A stretch of 64,000 nucleotides of DNA from Mesorhizobium waimense (GCF_003601975.1 NZ_QZWZ01000014.1:62001-126000); one strand, 5' to 3'. Numbered from the stretch's first letter, positions 9,191-18,568 are shown. Notes: a model not told the origin generated them from the letters alone. Program-made: numbers and translations.

Positions 9191-9882
9191 GCCCAGGCGT
9201 CCCGGAAGGCGAATCGCTCATAGGCGCCACGCGCCTGTTGCCAGCCTTCGGCACCGACCGGCCGGCGGGCGAACAGGGCGGCCTCGACGATGCGCGCGAT
9301 CTCGCTGAAGGCGCCGCGTGCCCGCGCCGGCAGGGAAGGCGCATTGGCGATGTCGCGCGACGTCAGCGACGGCCGCAGGAAGTCGGGCAGGCGCCCGGCA
9401 ATGTCGGCGACGCTGCGGCGAAGCAAAAGATGCACCGCCTCGTCATAGTCGCCGCGCGCGGCGAGCGCGTCCGCCTCCGACAGCAGGATCTGGGCGGCGC
9501 CTGCGTCGGGGCGCCATTCCTCTTCCGCCTCGGTCTCCTTGCGCGCGCGCCGCCACGGTAGGCGCCAGGCGACGCCTTTCACTTCAAGCGCGATCAACAG
9601 CAGGATGATGGCGGCGCCAGATATCACCGCGGCCCAGAACAGATAGATCATATAGGGGCCGAGCCGCTCCAGCATCTCCAGCAACGGCTTCAGCCATTCG
9701 GGTGGTTCAGGCTGAACAAGGGCCGGCAGGCCGAACTGGATCGAATCGTCCGCAAGCAGCTGCTTGTGCATCTCGGCCAGCCATTCGGCGTCCGCTGTGC
9801 CCGGCCCTGCATTTGCCACCCGCTCGTCCCCTGCAACCTGCGGTTCCGAGCAGACAGTGGCAATGCAGAATAAGAATTGCAA
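9187..9882 (-). CDS. DUF4129 domain-containing protein
   Basis: A 231-residue protein, first gene of the operon. One membrane span lies at about residues 77-97 (MIYLFWAAVISGAAIILLL). After it comes the cytoplasmic DUF4129-type domain: ADALAARGDYDEAVHLLLRRSV and the C-terminal FARRPVGAEGW. The start is uncertain: the ATG at 9882 gives a Cys-containing N-terminus that could be a poor signal segment, and downstream starts such as a GTG about 20 codons later or Met38 are possible. The promoter must lie in the 86-base divergent gap shared with the gene at 9969. Confidence 0.75.
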   Translation of the reverse strand: MQFLFCIATVCSEPQVAGDERVANAGPGTADAEWLAEMHKQLLADDSIQFGLPALVQPEPPEWLKPLLEMLERLGPYMIYLFWAAVISGAAIILLLIALEVKGVAWRLPWRRARKETEAEEEWRPDAGAAQILLSEADALAARGDYDEAVHLLLRRSVADIAGRLPDFLRPSLTSRDIANAPSLPARARGAFSEIARIVEAALFARRPVGAEGWQQARGAYERFAFRDAWA

Positions 9883-9968
9883 GTGGGCTGGACGGCGACG
9901 TTCAATCTTGGCAAATTTGCTGTCGAGACTGCTTGCCTACATGCGGCAGTGAGCACGGGGGGTGCATC

Positions 9969-10748
9969 ATGACTTCGACGACACTGGAACGGCCCGAAAA
10001 ATTTCAGATCGGCAGGGTGTTCAACAACACCTTTGCCGTTATCAGCCGCAACATCGGCCTTTGCGTCGGTCTTGCCGCTTTGTTTTCAGGCTTGCCGGCC
10101 ATTCTCATCCGGCTGTGGACCCAGCCGCAAATAGACGCGGTCTTGCAGAATCCCGGCGCCGCGGCTGATCCCGCCGCGATGTTTGGCAGTCCCTGGATCA
10201 CGATCATCGCCGGATTGATGTCCTTTGTTCTCGCGCTGCTGCTGCAGTCGGCTCTGGTGCGGGCGACGATCGAGGATCTGAACGGCAAGCGGCCTTCCTT
10301 TGGCGATTGCATACAGATTGCGATCCGCTTCCTGCTGCCGACGCTCGCCATTGGCCTTCTCGTCGGCATTGGCTCGGCACTCGCCATGCTGGCTCTAATT
10401 GTGCCCGGCATCATCCTGTGGCTCGGCTGGTCGGTGTCGGTGCCGGTTCTGATTCAGGAGCGGCTCGGCGTATTGGGCTCCATGTCGCGCAGCCGCGTCC
10501 TGACCAAGGGCAGCCGCTGGGCGCTGTTCGGACTGTTTCTAATCCTGCTTATTATCGCGGCGGTCATCCAGTGGGTGATGCTGGCCGTCGTGGTCCTCCT
10601 TGGCGGAATTGTCGCCGAACTGGCGCTGGCCCTGGTGCAGTCCGTGGTGTCGATGGTGCTCTCCGTCGCCGCCGCGGTCAGCTATGTCGAGCTGCGCCAG
10701 GTCAAGGAAGGCACCAGCGTCGATGAACTGGCGGAGATCTTCTCGTAA
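9969..10748 (+). CDS. Polytopic membrane protein, family not assigned
   Basis: A 259-residue protein with five to six hydrophobic segments, beginning TSTTLERPEKFQIGRVFNNTF. The general pattern (amphipathic start, hydrophobic repeats, LNGKRPSFGDCI, a central ALIVPGIILWLGWSVSVPVLIQE) resembles the YciC/UPF0259 and glycerophosphodiester-phosphodiesterase membrane-domain families, but I cannot fix the family. The start at 9969 follows GGGGGG at the expected distance; an open frame extends further upstream over the divergent gene without coding signs. Two degraded copies follow directly, so this is the surviving member of a tandem set. Confidence 0.75.
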   Translation: MTSTTLERPEKFQIGRVFNNTFAVISRNIGLCVGLAALFSGLPAILIRLWTQPQIDAVLQNPGAAADPAAMFGSPWITIIAGLMSFVLALLLQSALVRATIEDLNGKRPSFGDCIQIAIRFLLPTLAIGLLVGIGSALAMLALIVPGIILWLGWSVSVPVLIQERLGVLGSMSRSRVLTKGSRWALFGLFLILLIIAAVIQWVMLAVVVLLGGIVAELALALVQSVVSMVLSVAAAVSYVELRQVKEGTSVDELAEIFS

Positions 10749-10797
10749 CATCGGTGCCCGTCCGAATGTCGGTGAAGCCATAGGCTTGCCGCTGAAC

Positions 10798-10869
10798 TGC
10801 GTCAGGTCAAGGAAGGCGCCGTTGTCGACGAACTGGCGGAAACCTTCTCGCAGCGAATGGCGGTCTGAA
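10798..10869 (+). pseudogene. 3' tail remnant of a paralogue of the gene at 9969
   Basis: Twenty-three codons read LRQVKEGAVVDELAETFS plus a short extension and a stop. They copy the C-terminus of the preceding gene (LRQVKEGTSVDELAEIFS). No upstream part of a gene is attached, so this is a leftover of a duplication and partial deletion. Confidence 0.7.
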
Positions 10870-10881
10870 GGGGGAACGTCA

Positions 10882-11687
10882 TGGTGTCAGCGACGCTGGA
10901 CCAACGCGGTCGGTTTCGCATAGGCAGGTTTTCAACGACAGTTTGTGGTCATCGGCCGCAATCCTGTTCTGTGCTTTGGGCTGGCATTGCTTTTTTCTGG
11001 CCTGCCGCGGTTTCTGGTCGAGTTTGTGACATGAAAGTCGATGGCCAGCTATGAGCAATTCTCGCCTCAACGGATTGCGTTTGCCGTCGTGGCCGCGTTG
11101 GTTTCAATGATACTTGGCGCCGTCCTGCAGGCCGCTTTGGTGCGCGCTGCCGTTGAGGATTTGAACGGCAAGCGGCCGGCAATCCGGGATTGCATCGGCA
11201 CCGCCATCTCCGTGCAGCTGCCGGTGATCGGCATCGCGCTGCTGGCCACTTGGGCGCCGCGCTTGGGCTCGTGCTCCTCATCGTTCCCGGTATCGTTTTG
11301 TTCCTTCGCTGTTCGGTGGCGGTTCCAGCGCTGGTACAAGAGCGGCTCGGTGTGTTCGCCAGCATGGCGCGCAGCAGTAATCTGACCAAGGGCAGCCGCT
11401 GGGCCCTGTTCGGGCTTTGGACAATCACGATCGTTGCCGTCTACGCGATAGAGCTGGCCTTGGCCAGTATCATGCCGGCCGTCGACGCGACCGCAGCCAT
11501 GTCGCTGGACGGACTTGTGACCGCGATGCTGTACATGCTGACGACAATTGCGTCAGCCGTCAGTTATGTCGAGTTGCGAAAGGAAGGCACCAGCGTCGAT
11601 GAACTTGCGGAGATATTACCTGACGGGGAGGGTTCTCACCCACATCATGGACTCCTGAACATTGGTCTTCAGCCCGAACATGGCTGA
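10882..11687 (+). pseudogene. Frameshifted paralogue of the membrane protein at 9969
   Basis: Read piecewise, this stretch is a second copy of the upstream membrane protein. It opens with GGGGGAAC and ATG at 10882 (MVSATLDQRGRFRIGR) and loses frame near 10925. It resumes around 11041 with a shortened middle (AALVRAAVEDLNGKRPAIRDCI), shifts frame again near 11270, and ends with ALVQERLGVFASMARSSNLTKGSRWALFG and VSYVELRKEGTSVDELAEIL. At least two frameshifts and a probable internal deletion make it non-functional unless the sequence has errors. About 100 bases further lie a few codons (ARDPALTSAMKAYNAQRND, stop at about 11794) that look like another gene's lost 3' end; I could not identify it. 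Confidence 0.75.
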
Positions 11688-11828
11688 AGGCCGCGTCTGC
11701 CCGTGGCCACCAGCGCCGCGATTGGCATGCTCGAGGCGCGCGATCCCGCACTCACTTCCGCGATGAAGGCGTATAATGCGCAGCGCAATGATTGATTGCC
11801 GCCGGCAAAGGCGGGAGGACGCGAGACC

Positions 11829-12884
11829 ATGATCCCCAATCTAAACATCGTTCCCTTCGTCAGCGTAGACCACATGATGAAGCTGGTGTTGAAGATCGGC
11901 GTCGAGCGTTTCCTGACCGAGCTCGCCGGATACATCGAGGACGACTTCCGCCGCTGGGAGGCCTTCGACAAGACGCCGCGCGTCGCCTCGCACAGCGCCG
12001 AGGGCGTTATCGAATTGATGCCGACCAGCGACGGCGAGGTCTATGGCTTCAAATATGTCAACGGTCATCCGAAGAACATGCGCGAGGGCCGCCAGACGGT
12101 GACCGCCTTCGGCATGCTGGCCGACGTCCACAATGGGTATCCGGTGCTTTTGTCGGAAATGACCATTCTCACCGCGCTGCGCACTGCGGCGATGTCGGCT
12201 CTTGCCGCAAAACATCTGGCGACGCCCAATGCTGACTGCATGGCACTGATCGGCAATGGCGCCCAGGCCGAATTCCAGGCGCTGGCCTTCAAGGCTCTGC
12301 TCGGCGTGCACAAATTGCGCTTCTTCGACATCGACGCCAAGGCGACGCAAAAATGCATTCGCAATCTCGCCGGCCTCGGCTTCGACATGGTGGCCTGCGC
12401 CACAGCGCAGGAGGCGGTCGAGGGCGCTCAGATCATCACCACCGTCACCGCCGACAAGCAGTACGCCACCATCCTCACCGACAACATGGTCGGCTCCGGC
12501 GTGCACATCAACGCGGTCGGCGGCGACTGTCCGGGCAAGACCGAGCTGCACCGCGACATCCTGCTGCGTTCCGACATCTTCGTCGAATACCCGCCGCAGA
12601 CCCGCATCGAGGGTGAGATCCAGCAGCTTCCCGCCGACCATTCGGTGACCGAGTTGTGGCAGGTCATCACCGGCTTGGCCAAGGGGCGGCGCGAGCCCGG
12701 CCAGATCACGCTGTTCGATTCCGTCGGCTTCGCCATCGAGGATTTTTCGGCGCTGCGCTATGTCCGCGATCAACTGGCATCGACCGGCCTCTACCAGGAA
12801 CTCGACATGCTGGCCGATCCCGACGAGCCGCGTGACCTGTTCGGCATGCTGCTGAGAGCGGCGGCACCGGTGAAAGTGGCTTAG
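11829..12884 (+). CDS. Ornithine cyclodeaminase
   Basis: A 351-residue protein of the ornithine cyclodeaminase/mu-crystallin family, the length of bacterial Ocd. The NAD-binding site ALIGNGAQAEFQALAF (about residues 139-154) and the catalytic aspartate in GGDCPGKTEL (D233, equivalent to D228 of the P. putida enzyme as I recall it) are present. KYVNGHPKN is typical of true ornithine cyclodeaminases. The enzyme converts L-ornithine to L-proline and ammonia. The start at 11829 is chosen for the GGGAGG 10 bases upstream. Nearby genes suggest amino-acid or opine catabolism. Confidence 0.88.
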   Translation: MIPNLNIVPFVSVDHMMKLVLKIGVERFLTELAGYIEDDFRRWEAFDKTPRVASHSAEGVIELMPTSDGEVYGFKYVNGHPKNMREGRQTVTAFGMLADVHNGYPVLLSEMTILTALRTAAMSALAAKHLATPNADCMALIGNGAQAEFQALAFKALLGVHKLRFFDIDAKATQKCIRNLAGLGFDMVACATAQEAVEGAQIITTVTADKQYATILTDNMVGSGVHINAVGGDCPGKTELHRDILLRSDIFVEYPPQTRIEGEIQQLPADHSVTELWQVITGLAKGRREPGQITLFDSVGFAIEDFSALRYVRDQLASTGLYQELDMLADPDEPRDLFGMLLRAAAPVKVA

Positions 12885-12907
12885 GGTGTGACACCCCCAG
12901 TCCATCG

Positions 12908-14593
12908 TCAATGACAGCAGCTCTGCCCTGTTTGCACGCTCGTCCGGCATAGACACGACGAGGTGATCGGTACGTCCGTTCTGGCCAGAGCCGTGGCGAG
13001 CTTTGCCTGCAAGCCGGGCAGTTCCATGGTCTCGCCGCGCCGCTTCAGGCATTCGACCAGCCCATGCAACGCCCAGACATTGCCCGGGTGCTGGGCGCAG
13101 CGTTGCACCGTGCCGCTCAGGCCCAGATCGTCTCGATAGACTTGCTCGGCCTCTTCAGCGTGACCCTGGTCCAGAAGGAGTGCGGCCAGCGCATGGCGCG
13201 GCGGGTGCATCCACGCCCAGGGCTCGGTGTAGGACAGATTGTCGTCGAGCTCGACCGCTCGCCGAAGATGGACGTAGGCCTCGTCATGCCGACCCTGGTG
13301 ATAGGTAAGCTCGCCATCGAGAAGCGCGGCTCCAACGGCGAGCGAGGCGCGGGTCGGGTTGCTGAGGAAGCGCCGTTCCGGCGGGATGCGGCCCAAATGA
13401 AGGTGGAAGCGTTCGCGTTCCCGTTCGGCTGCGGCGAACTCCCGAAGCGTCGCATGCGCGACGCCCTTGGCGTAGTGCTGCATGGCCGCGGTCAGCACAT
13501 AGAGCTCCGGCTCCTCAACCATCGGCTCGTCGATGATCTCCTGCCAGCGGCCGAAGCGCACTTGAACATGCGACTTCATCGCGTGGTAGCCCTCCACCGT
13601 CTGGGTGAGCTTCGGTCGGTCCGGAATGCTGATGACATCGCGCCTCACCAGCCTGCGCACCTTGTCGGCCGCCCACAGCGCTGGTTTGCGCTGGCCGAGG
13701 AACATGCAAGAAAACATCATCAGATGCAGGTCGTGGCAGCAGCCGAGCAGGTAATAGGAAGTCTCCTGCGCATAGGCGAGATAGAGGTCGTTGGCGCGCA
13801 CCGCTTTTTCGCTGGCAAGCTTCGCCTTCTCATATTCGCCGCACAAGACATAGATGTGCCCCGGCATATGGTTCATGTGGCCGGCATCGGGGCACATCGT
13901 GCCGAGCCGGTCGGCCGAGCGCATGCCGCGTTCAGGCATGGTCGACATTTCCAGCAGATGAATGTGCAGATGGACGATCGCCGGATGCTGCGCGACGCCA
14001 CTTTCCTCTGCGAGTTTGATCGACCGCTCGCAGACCTCGAGCGCCTCCAGCACGTCCGAGTTCGGCGCCGGCTTGCCGGTCTTGAGGTCCCACAGACGCC
14101 GGACTGTGCGCATCATCAGCGCTTCGACGGTGAGCGCCATCACGTCGTGGTCGCTGGGAAAGTCGCTGTACACCGTCCGCATCTCGGCGGCATAGGCGTC
14201 GTCCCATTGCTCGAATTCCGCTGCCGGCACGCGATGCGGCTTCTGGTATCGGCTGGCCAGCGCCTCGATCAGGCGCCTTTCGACCGCGCTTGCTCTGTCA
14301 GCCTCGGCGCGCGCAAGCTGGACATGGTCGAAGCAGAGTTTGGTCGCCCGGTTCGCCTCGGCCTCGCCATGCTCCTTCCAGGTCAGATTGTAGAAAGGTC
14401 CGGCGGCATAGGCGATGCCCCAATGCACGAAAGCGCAGTCCGGATCCGTTTCCAGCGCCTTCTCAAAACACTTGATGCCTTCTTCGTGGTTGAAGCCGTA
14501 GCACCAGTTCAGCCCGATATCGAACCAGCGCTGCGTCTCCGCCGAGCCGGTGGAGATGGGACGCCGGTAGCAGCCGAGGTCGAAATGATCCAT
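12908..14593 (-). CDS. Tetratricopeptide repeat protein (TTC38-like)
   Basis: A 561-residue soluble protein built of helical TPR-like repeats, starting MDHFDLGCYRRPIS and with the first repeat NWCYGFNHEEGIKCFEKAL. Two conserved His-rich motifs typical of this bacterial family are seen: HPAIVHLHIHLLEMS and PDAGHMNHMPGHIYVLCGEYEKA. Related proteins resemble eukaryotic TTC38; no reaction is established, though the histidines could bind metal. A start 13 codons upstream (14632) is possible; I prefer 14593 because similarity to the family begins there. It is convergent with ocd and follows the oxidoreductase gene on the same strand. Confidence 0.75.
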   Translation of the reverse strand: MDHFDLGCYRRPISTGSAETQRWFDIGLNWCYGFNHEEGIKCFEKALETDPDCAFVHWGIAYAAGPFYNLTWKEHGEAEANRATKLCFDHVQLARAEADRASAVERRLIEALASRYQKPHRVPAAEFEQWDDAYAAEMRTVYSDFPSDHDVMALTVEALMMRTVRRLWDLKTGKPAPNSDVLEALEVCERSIKLAEESGVAQHPAIVHLHIHLLEMSTMPERGMRSADRLGTMCPDAGHMNHMPGHIYVLCGEYEKAKLASEKAVRANDLYLAYAQETSYYLLGCCHDLHLMMFSCMFLGQRKPALWAADKVRRLVRRDVISIPDRPKLTQTVEGYHAMKSHVQVRFGRWQEIIDEPMVEEPELYVLTAAMQHYAKGVAHATLREFAAAERERERFHLHLGRIPPERRFLSNPTRASLAVGAALLDGELTYHQGRHDEAYVHLRRAVELDDNLSYTEPWAWMHPPRHALAALLLDQGHAEEAEQVYRDDLGLSGTVQRCAQHPGNVWALHGLVECLKRRGETMELPGLQAKLATALARTDVPITSSCLCRTSVQTGQSCCH

Positions 14594-14688
14594 GCCTGAT
14601 TGCTTCTCGCGCCGATGATCGGTCAGGCGCAATCTGTGCCAAAATTCACGCGCATGGCAAATGGCATTCGGCCGGCTCTTGCTCCCGC

Positions 14689-15813
14689 TCAGCTGTCAAA
14701 CCGTCCAGGGCGAAACGATTCAAGCAGCGGGTGAGGGCTGCCGCTGACGATTTCTCCAGCCAGCAATTCTCCCGCGACAAGGCCGAGCGTCGCGCCACTG
14801 TGGCTGAAGATGACGTTGTAACCCGGAATGCCGGCCAATTGGCCGATCACCGGCTCGCCGTCCGCGGGGATTGGCTTTGGCCCCGTGTGATAGCTCTCTA
14901 GCACCAGCGTCGGGTTTCCCTCCAGCACCTTGGAGGCTTCATCGAGCAGTCCGGCTATGGTCGATGGCTTTGCCTCATACGCGCCGTCGCCGCGCACGAC
15001 GACTTCGTCTTCGGACCAGGCCGAGTCGAGTGCGAAGGCGCCGTTCGGCGTCGGCCGGATGGCGACGCGCGGCGTGTTCAGCACGGCGCGGAGCGGATGT
15101 TTGAGCGGCTTGGTGACGACGAGCAGCGCACGGGTCGTGCCGTCGCCTATGCGCTTGCCCACTTTCGCGGCCATGCCCGGCACCGCCGAGCCCGTCGCAA
15201 CCACGACGGCGTCGCCGTCGATGAACTGGCCGGAGGCGGTCTTCACGCCGCTGGTGCGGCCGTTGGCAAGCGTGACGTCGACGGAACCGGCATCGGTGAT
15301 GACGCGGCCGCCGCGTTCGTGAAACTCCTCCAGCAGCAGGCCTATGAGCGAGGGCAGATCGACCCAGCCTTCGCCGGCGTTGAAGATCGCGCCCCGAGTT
15401 GAAACGGCCCTTGCATCGACACCGGGAGTGACAGCGGCGATCTCGCCAGGCGCGAGCAGCCGCGTCTCGTAGCCGATCGCCTGTTCATGGCGGAAGATTT
15501 CCGGGATCTGGTTGGAAGCATCGTCGGCATCCCAGGTGAGGCCGCCATCGAAGCGCAGCCAGGCGCCGTAATCATTGCCAGCAGCAAGGGTCCTGTAGCG
15601 GTCGAGACCCTGCATACGGAGCTTGTGGTAGGCGGCCGAGCGCTTTCGCGCCGAGTTAAGCCAGGCGAGCGAGCGCGACGATGCACCGTTGGCGATCGGG
15701 CCGTCATTGACAATCGTCGTCTCCACGCCGAGGCGGGCGAGATGGACGGCCGCGGAGACACCGAAGATGCCGCCGCCGATGACGACGACCTTGAGGGCAG
15801 GATTATGGGTCAT
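14689..15813 (-). CDS. FAD-dependent oxidoreductase, DAO (D-amino-acid oxidase-like) family
   Basis: A 374-residue flavoprotein with the dinucleotide motif GGGIFG at residues 13-18, the conserved NGASSRSLAWLN segment and the C-terminal FSHSGATLGLVAGELLAGEI that closes the FAD site. DAO-family enzymes oxidise amines or amino acids such as sarcosine, glycine, D-amino acids or opines. Its place at the end of a polar amino-acid ABC operon suggests it works on the imported compound. The ATG at 15813 is preferred over an upstream frame extension, which overlaps the ABC gene's terminal region. Confidence 0.82.
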   Translation of the reverse strand: MTHNPALKVVVIGGGIFGVSAAVHLARLGVETTIVNDGPIANGASSRSLAWLNSARKRSAAYHKLRMQGLDRYRTLAAGNDYGAWLRFDGGLTWDADDASNQIPEIFRHEQAIGYETRLLAPGEIAAVTPGVDARAVSTRGAIFNAGEGWVDLPSLIGLLLEEFHERGGRVITDAGSVDVTLANGRTSGVKTASGQFIDGDAVVVATGSAVPGMAAKVGKRIGDGTTRALLVVTKPLKHPLRAVLNTPRVAIRPTPNGAFALDSAWSEDEVVVRGDGAYEAKPSTIAGLLDEASKVLEGNPTLVLESYHTGPKPIPADGEPVIGQLAGIPGYNVIFSHSGATLGLVAGELLAGEIVSGSPHPLLESFRPGRFDS

Positions 15814-15890
15814 GATGCAGCTTTCGATGGTCGGACGATTGGTTTTTTGGGGATGTCCTGCGCCTGGCCGGCTTGGCGCGGCGGCATCGT

Positions 15891-17426
15891 TCATAGGACC
15901 TCGGCGAGAAATTGCCTGAGCCGCGGGCTCTTCGGCCTGTCGAATATCTCCGACGGCGGGCCGACCTCGACGATGCGGCCCTCGTCCATGAAGGCGACCT
16001 GATCCGCCACCTTACGGGCAAAGCCCATCTCGTGGGTGACGACGATCATCGTCATGCCGCGCCGGCCGAGATCGGCCATCAGGTTGAGAACGCCCTTGAC
16101 GAGTTCGGGGTCGAGCGCGCTCGTCACCTCATCGAAGAGGATGACTTCGGGGTCCATCGCAAGCGCGCGTGCAATCGCCACGCGCTGCTGCTGACCGCCC
16201 GAAAGACGGCTCGGCCGGTAGTCCTTGCGCGCGGCGAGGCCCACTTCGGCAAGGCGTGCTTCTGCCTGGCGTCTGGCCTGGCCTGTCGCCATGCCCTTGA
16301 TCTCGGTCAGGGCGAGCATGACGTTCTCGAGCGCCGTATGGTTCGGGAACAGATTGAAATGCTGGAAGACCATGCCGACGCGCCGGCGCAGCGTCTCCGG
16401 TCTCATCGCCAGGATGCTTTCGCCATCAAGGAGTACGTCGCCGGCCTTCGGCTCGACCAGGCGGTTGAGGCAGCGCAGCAGCGTCGATTTTCCGGAACCC
16501 GACGGTCCAATGACGCAGGTGACCGTGCCCGGCTCGACCTTGAGCCGGATCTGCTTGAGGACCTGCAGATCGCCATAGGCCATGTCGAGATCGCGGACGT
16601 CCAGGCTGCCGGCCTTGAAGGCCGGCGCTGCAGCGGTTCCGTCGGGCGTCGCAGAGGCTTCGCCCGTCGTGTTCTTCAGTTCACCGACCTCGACAAGGCC
16701 GCTGACGCCGCCGCCGGGTTTCTGTTTGCCGAGCCGCAGGCGATTGTCGATGGTGTTGACCACATGGGTCAGCGGCACGGTGATGATGAGATAGAACATG
16801 CCGGCCAGAAGCAGCGGCGACAGGTTCCCGGTGACCACCGCCTGATCCTGGCCGATGCGGAAAATCTCTCGTTCGGAGGCAAGCAGGCCGAGAAAGTAGA
16901 CCAGGCTGGAATCCTTGACGTTGCCGATGAACTGGTTGACCAAGGCAGGGAGCACACGGCGCACGCCCTGCGGGATCACGATCAGCCGCATGCCCTGGCC
17001 GTGGCTCATGCTGAGCGCGCGGCACGCTTCCATCTGGCCGGTCTCGACACTCTGGATGCCCGAACGAAAGATCTCGCCAATATAGGCGCCTGCAATCAGG
17101 CTGAGGGCGAGGATGCCGAGCGGGTAGGGGGAAGGGCCAAAGATGTCCCGGCCGATGCGCGCGAACCCTTGGCCGATCAGCAGGATGGTGAGAATCGCGG
17201 GCAGACCGCGAAAGATGTCGGTGTATATACGCGCCGGGATGCGCAGCCAGGCCGAGCGTGAGATCCCCATCACGGCGAGGACCATGCCCAGGAGGATGCC
17301 GAGCACGGTGGAAGCCGCCGCGAGGATCAGGGTATTTTTCAGCCCGACGGCAAGCAGCGCCGGCAGGACCGATGCCATCGCGTCCCAGTCGAAAAAGCTG
17401 CGCTGAAGGTTCTCGAGCCAGTTCAT
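15891..17426 (-). CDS. Amino-acid ABC transporter, permease-ATPase fusion
   Basis: A single 511-residue chain joins the two halves of a polar amino-acid transporter. Residues 20-230 form a HisM/GlnP-type permease with the EAA loop (ACRALSMSHGQGM near 134-146). A Gly/Ala/Thr linker (about 235-272) leads to an ATPase with Walker A GPSGSGKS (307-314), signature LSGGQQQR and Walker B VILFDEVTSALD. Fused versions are known in rhizobia. The binding protein is the gene upstream at 17520-18356. Only one permease is encoded, so a homodimer is expected. Confidence 0.9.
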   Translation of the reverse strand: MNWLENLQRSFFDWDAMASVLPALLAVGLKNTLILAAASTVLGILLGMVLAVMGISRSAWLRIPARIYTDIFRGLPAILTILLIGQGFARIGRDIFGPSPYPLGILALSLIAGAYIGEIFRSGIQSVETGQMEACRALSMSHGQGMRLIVIPQGVRRVLPALVNQFIGNVKDSSLVYFLGLLASEREIFRIGQDQAVVTGNLSPLLLAGMFYLIITVPLTHVVNTIDNRLRLGKQKPGGGVSGLVEVGELKNTTGEASATPDGTAAAPAFKAGSLDVRDLDMAYGDLQVLKQIRLKVEPGTVTCVIGPSGSGKSTLLRCLNRLVEPKAGDVLLDGESILAMRPETLRRRVGMVFQHFNLFPNHTALENVMLALTEIKGMATGQARRQAEARLAEVGLAARKDYRPSRLSGGQQQRVAIARALAMDPEVILFDEVTSALDPELVKGVLNLMADLGRRGMTMIVVTHEMGFARKVADQVAFMDEGRIVEVGPPSEIFDRPKSPRLRQFLAEVL

Positions 17427-17519
17427 CTGCAAACCTGCCTTGCGCCGCGGCAAAGCCACCGGTCGCGCGATTGCTCATGCCTGAGGCCGCCAGCACGAAT
17501 GCCGGCGGCCTCGTGCGGC

Positions 17520-18356
17520 TCAGTTCTTCTTGGGAAGATATTGCTCCGGCATCGGCGATCCGGGGAACCATTTCTGATAGAGATCCTTCCAGGTGCCGTC
17601 CTGCATCGCTTCGTGAATGCCCTTGTTGAGCGCTTCACGGAAGGCGTCGTTGCCCTTGCGAACGACAAAGCCGGCCGGTGCATCGAAGGAGGGGATGTTT
17701 ATCGCGACCTTCAACGCCGGATAGCGCTCGCCATATTGTTTCGCCGCCTCGTAATCGAGGAAGTGGGCGTCGACCGTGCCGTTGTTGAGCGCCGCGATGG
17801 CCGAATTGTTGTCCGGGAATTTTACAAGGTCCGTATTCTTGAAATTCTTCGCGGCATAGATTTCCTGCAGCGTGCCCTGGACGACTCCGAGGCGTTTGCC
17901 GGCGAGACCTTCGGCGCTGGTGATCTTGGCGTCCGACGCCAGCACCGAAAGATATCCGGCCAGATAACCTTCGGAGAAATCGACGTTCTTCTTCCGCTCG
18001 GCCGTGGTTCCGATGGCGGCGACCGCGACGTCGAAACGTTCATTGGCGACCGAGGGCATGAGCGCGGAGAATTCCTGGCCGGTGAAGGTCACCTGATCCG
18101 CCTTGAATCCCATCCGGCTCACCACGTTCAGGAAGAACTCGAGATCGAAGCCGGTGAATTTGCCGTCAGCGGTCGTGAAGGCATAGGGCTTTGCGTCGCC
18201 CATCGTGCCGACGCTGATGGTCTTGGCATCGATCAGATTATACGGGTTGTCGGCGGCCCAGGTTTTGGGCAGCGACAGGGCGGCCAGCGTGATGGCGAAG
18301 ATTATGGAGCCGATGCGCTGCCGCGGGCTCGATGTAAAAAGACCTCTGATGCTCAT
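17520..18356 (-). CDS. Amino-acid ABC transporter substrate-binding protein (SBP family 3)
   Basis: A 278-residue periplasmic protein with a signal peptide ending near residue 34 (LSLPKTWAA). It has the family 3 features FTGFDLEFFLNVV, VAVAAIGTTAERKKNVDFSEGY and a C-terminal GTWKDLYQKWF. It should hand a polar amino acid or opine to the fused permease-ATPase encoded 93 bases downstream. GGAGA precedes the ATG. The gene is first in its operon and diverges from a LacI-type regulator; the gap holds two strong palindromes that are probable operators. Confidence 0.9.
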   Translation of the reverse strand: MSIRGLFTSSPRQRIGSIIFAITLAALSLPKTWAADNPYNLIDAKTISVGTMGDAKPYAFTTADGKFTGFDLEFFLNVVSRMGFKADQVTFTGQEFSALMPSVANERFDVAVAAIGTTAERKKNVDFSEGYLAGYLSVLASDAKITSAEGLAGKRLGVVQGTLQEIYAAKNFKNTDLVKFPDNNSAIAALNNGTVDAHFLDYEAAKQYGERYPALKVAINIPSFDAPAGFVVRKGNDAFREALNKGIHEAMQDGTWKDLYQKWFPGSPMPEQYLPKKN

Positions 18357-18471
18357 GGTTGTTCTCCACTCTGAAGATCGGTCCGCGGGGGGCGCTGAAG
18401 CTTTCACGGCGGACACGCGCCAATTTTCGATACGGCTTGCGATGCGACGCCTCCGGGCGCTCTTTTTCTTG

Positions 18472-18507
18472 TGAGACCGGTCTCAAATGGAAATGAGACC
18501 GGTCTCT
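18472..18507. promoter_or_regulatory. Paired palindromic operators for the adjacent LacI-type regulator
   Basis: Two copies of GAGACCGGTCTC lie in the divergent gap. The first (18472-18485) extends to the perfect 14-base palindrome TGAGACCGGTCTCA; the second is at 18495-18506. Both have the central CG and symmetry usual for LacI-family sites. Their centres are 22 bases apart, about two helical turns. TTGACA at 18507-18512 abuts the second site and may be the -35 box of the regulator gene, though I see no good -10. Confidence 0.75.
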
Positions 18508-18568
18508 TGACATTTGTAGTCACGGGAATGACCATCCGTCAACGAATTCGGGAGCGATTTTTTCCACA

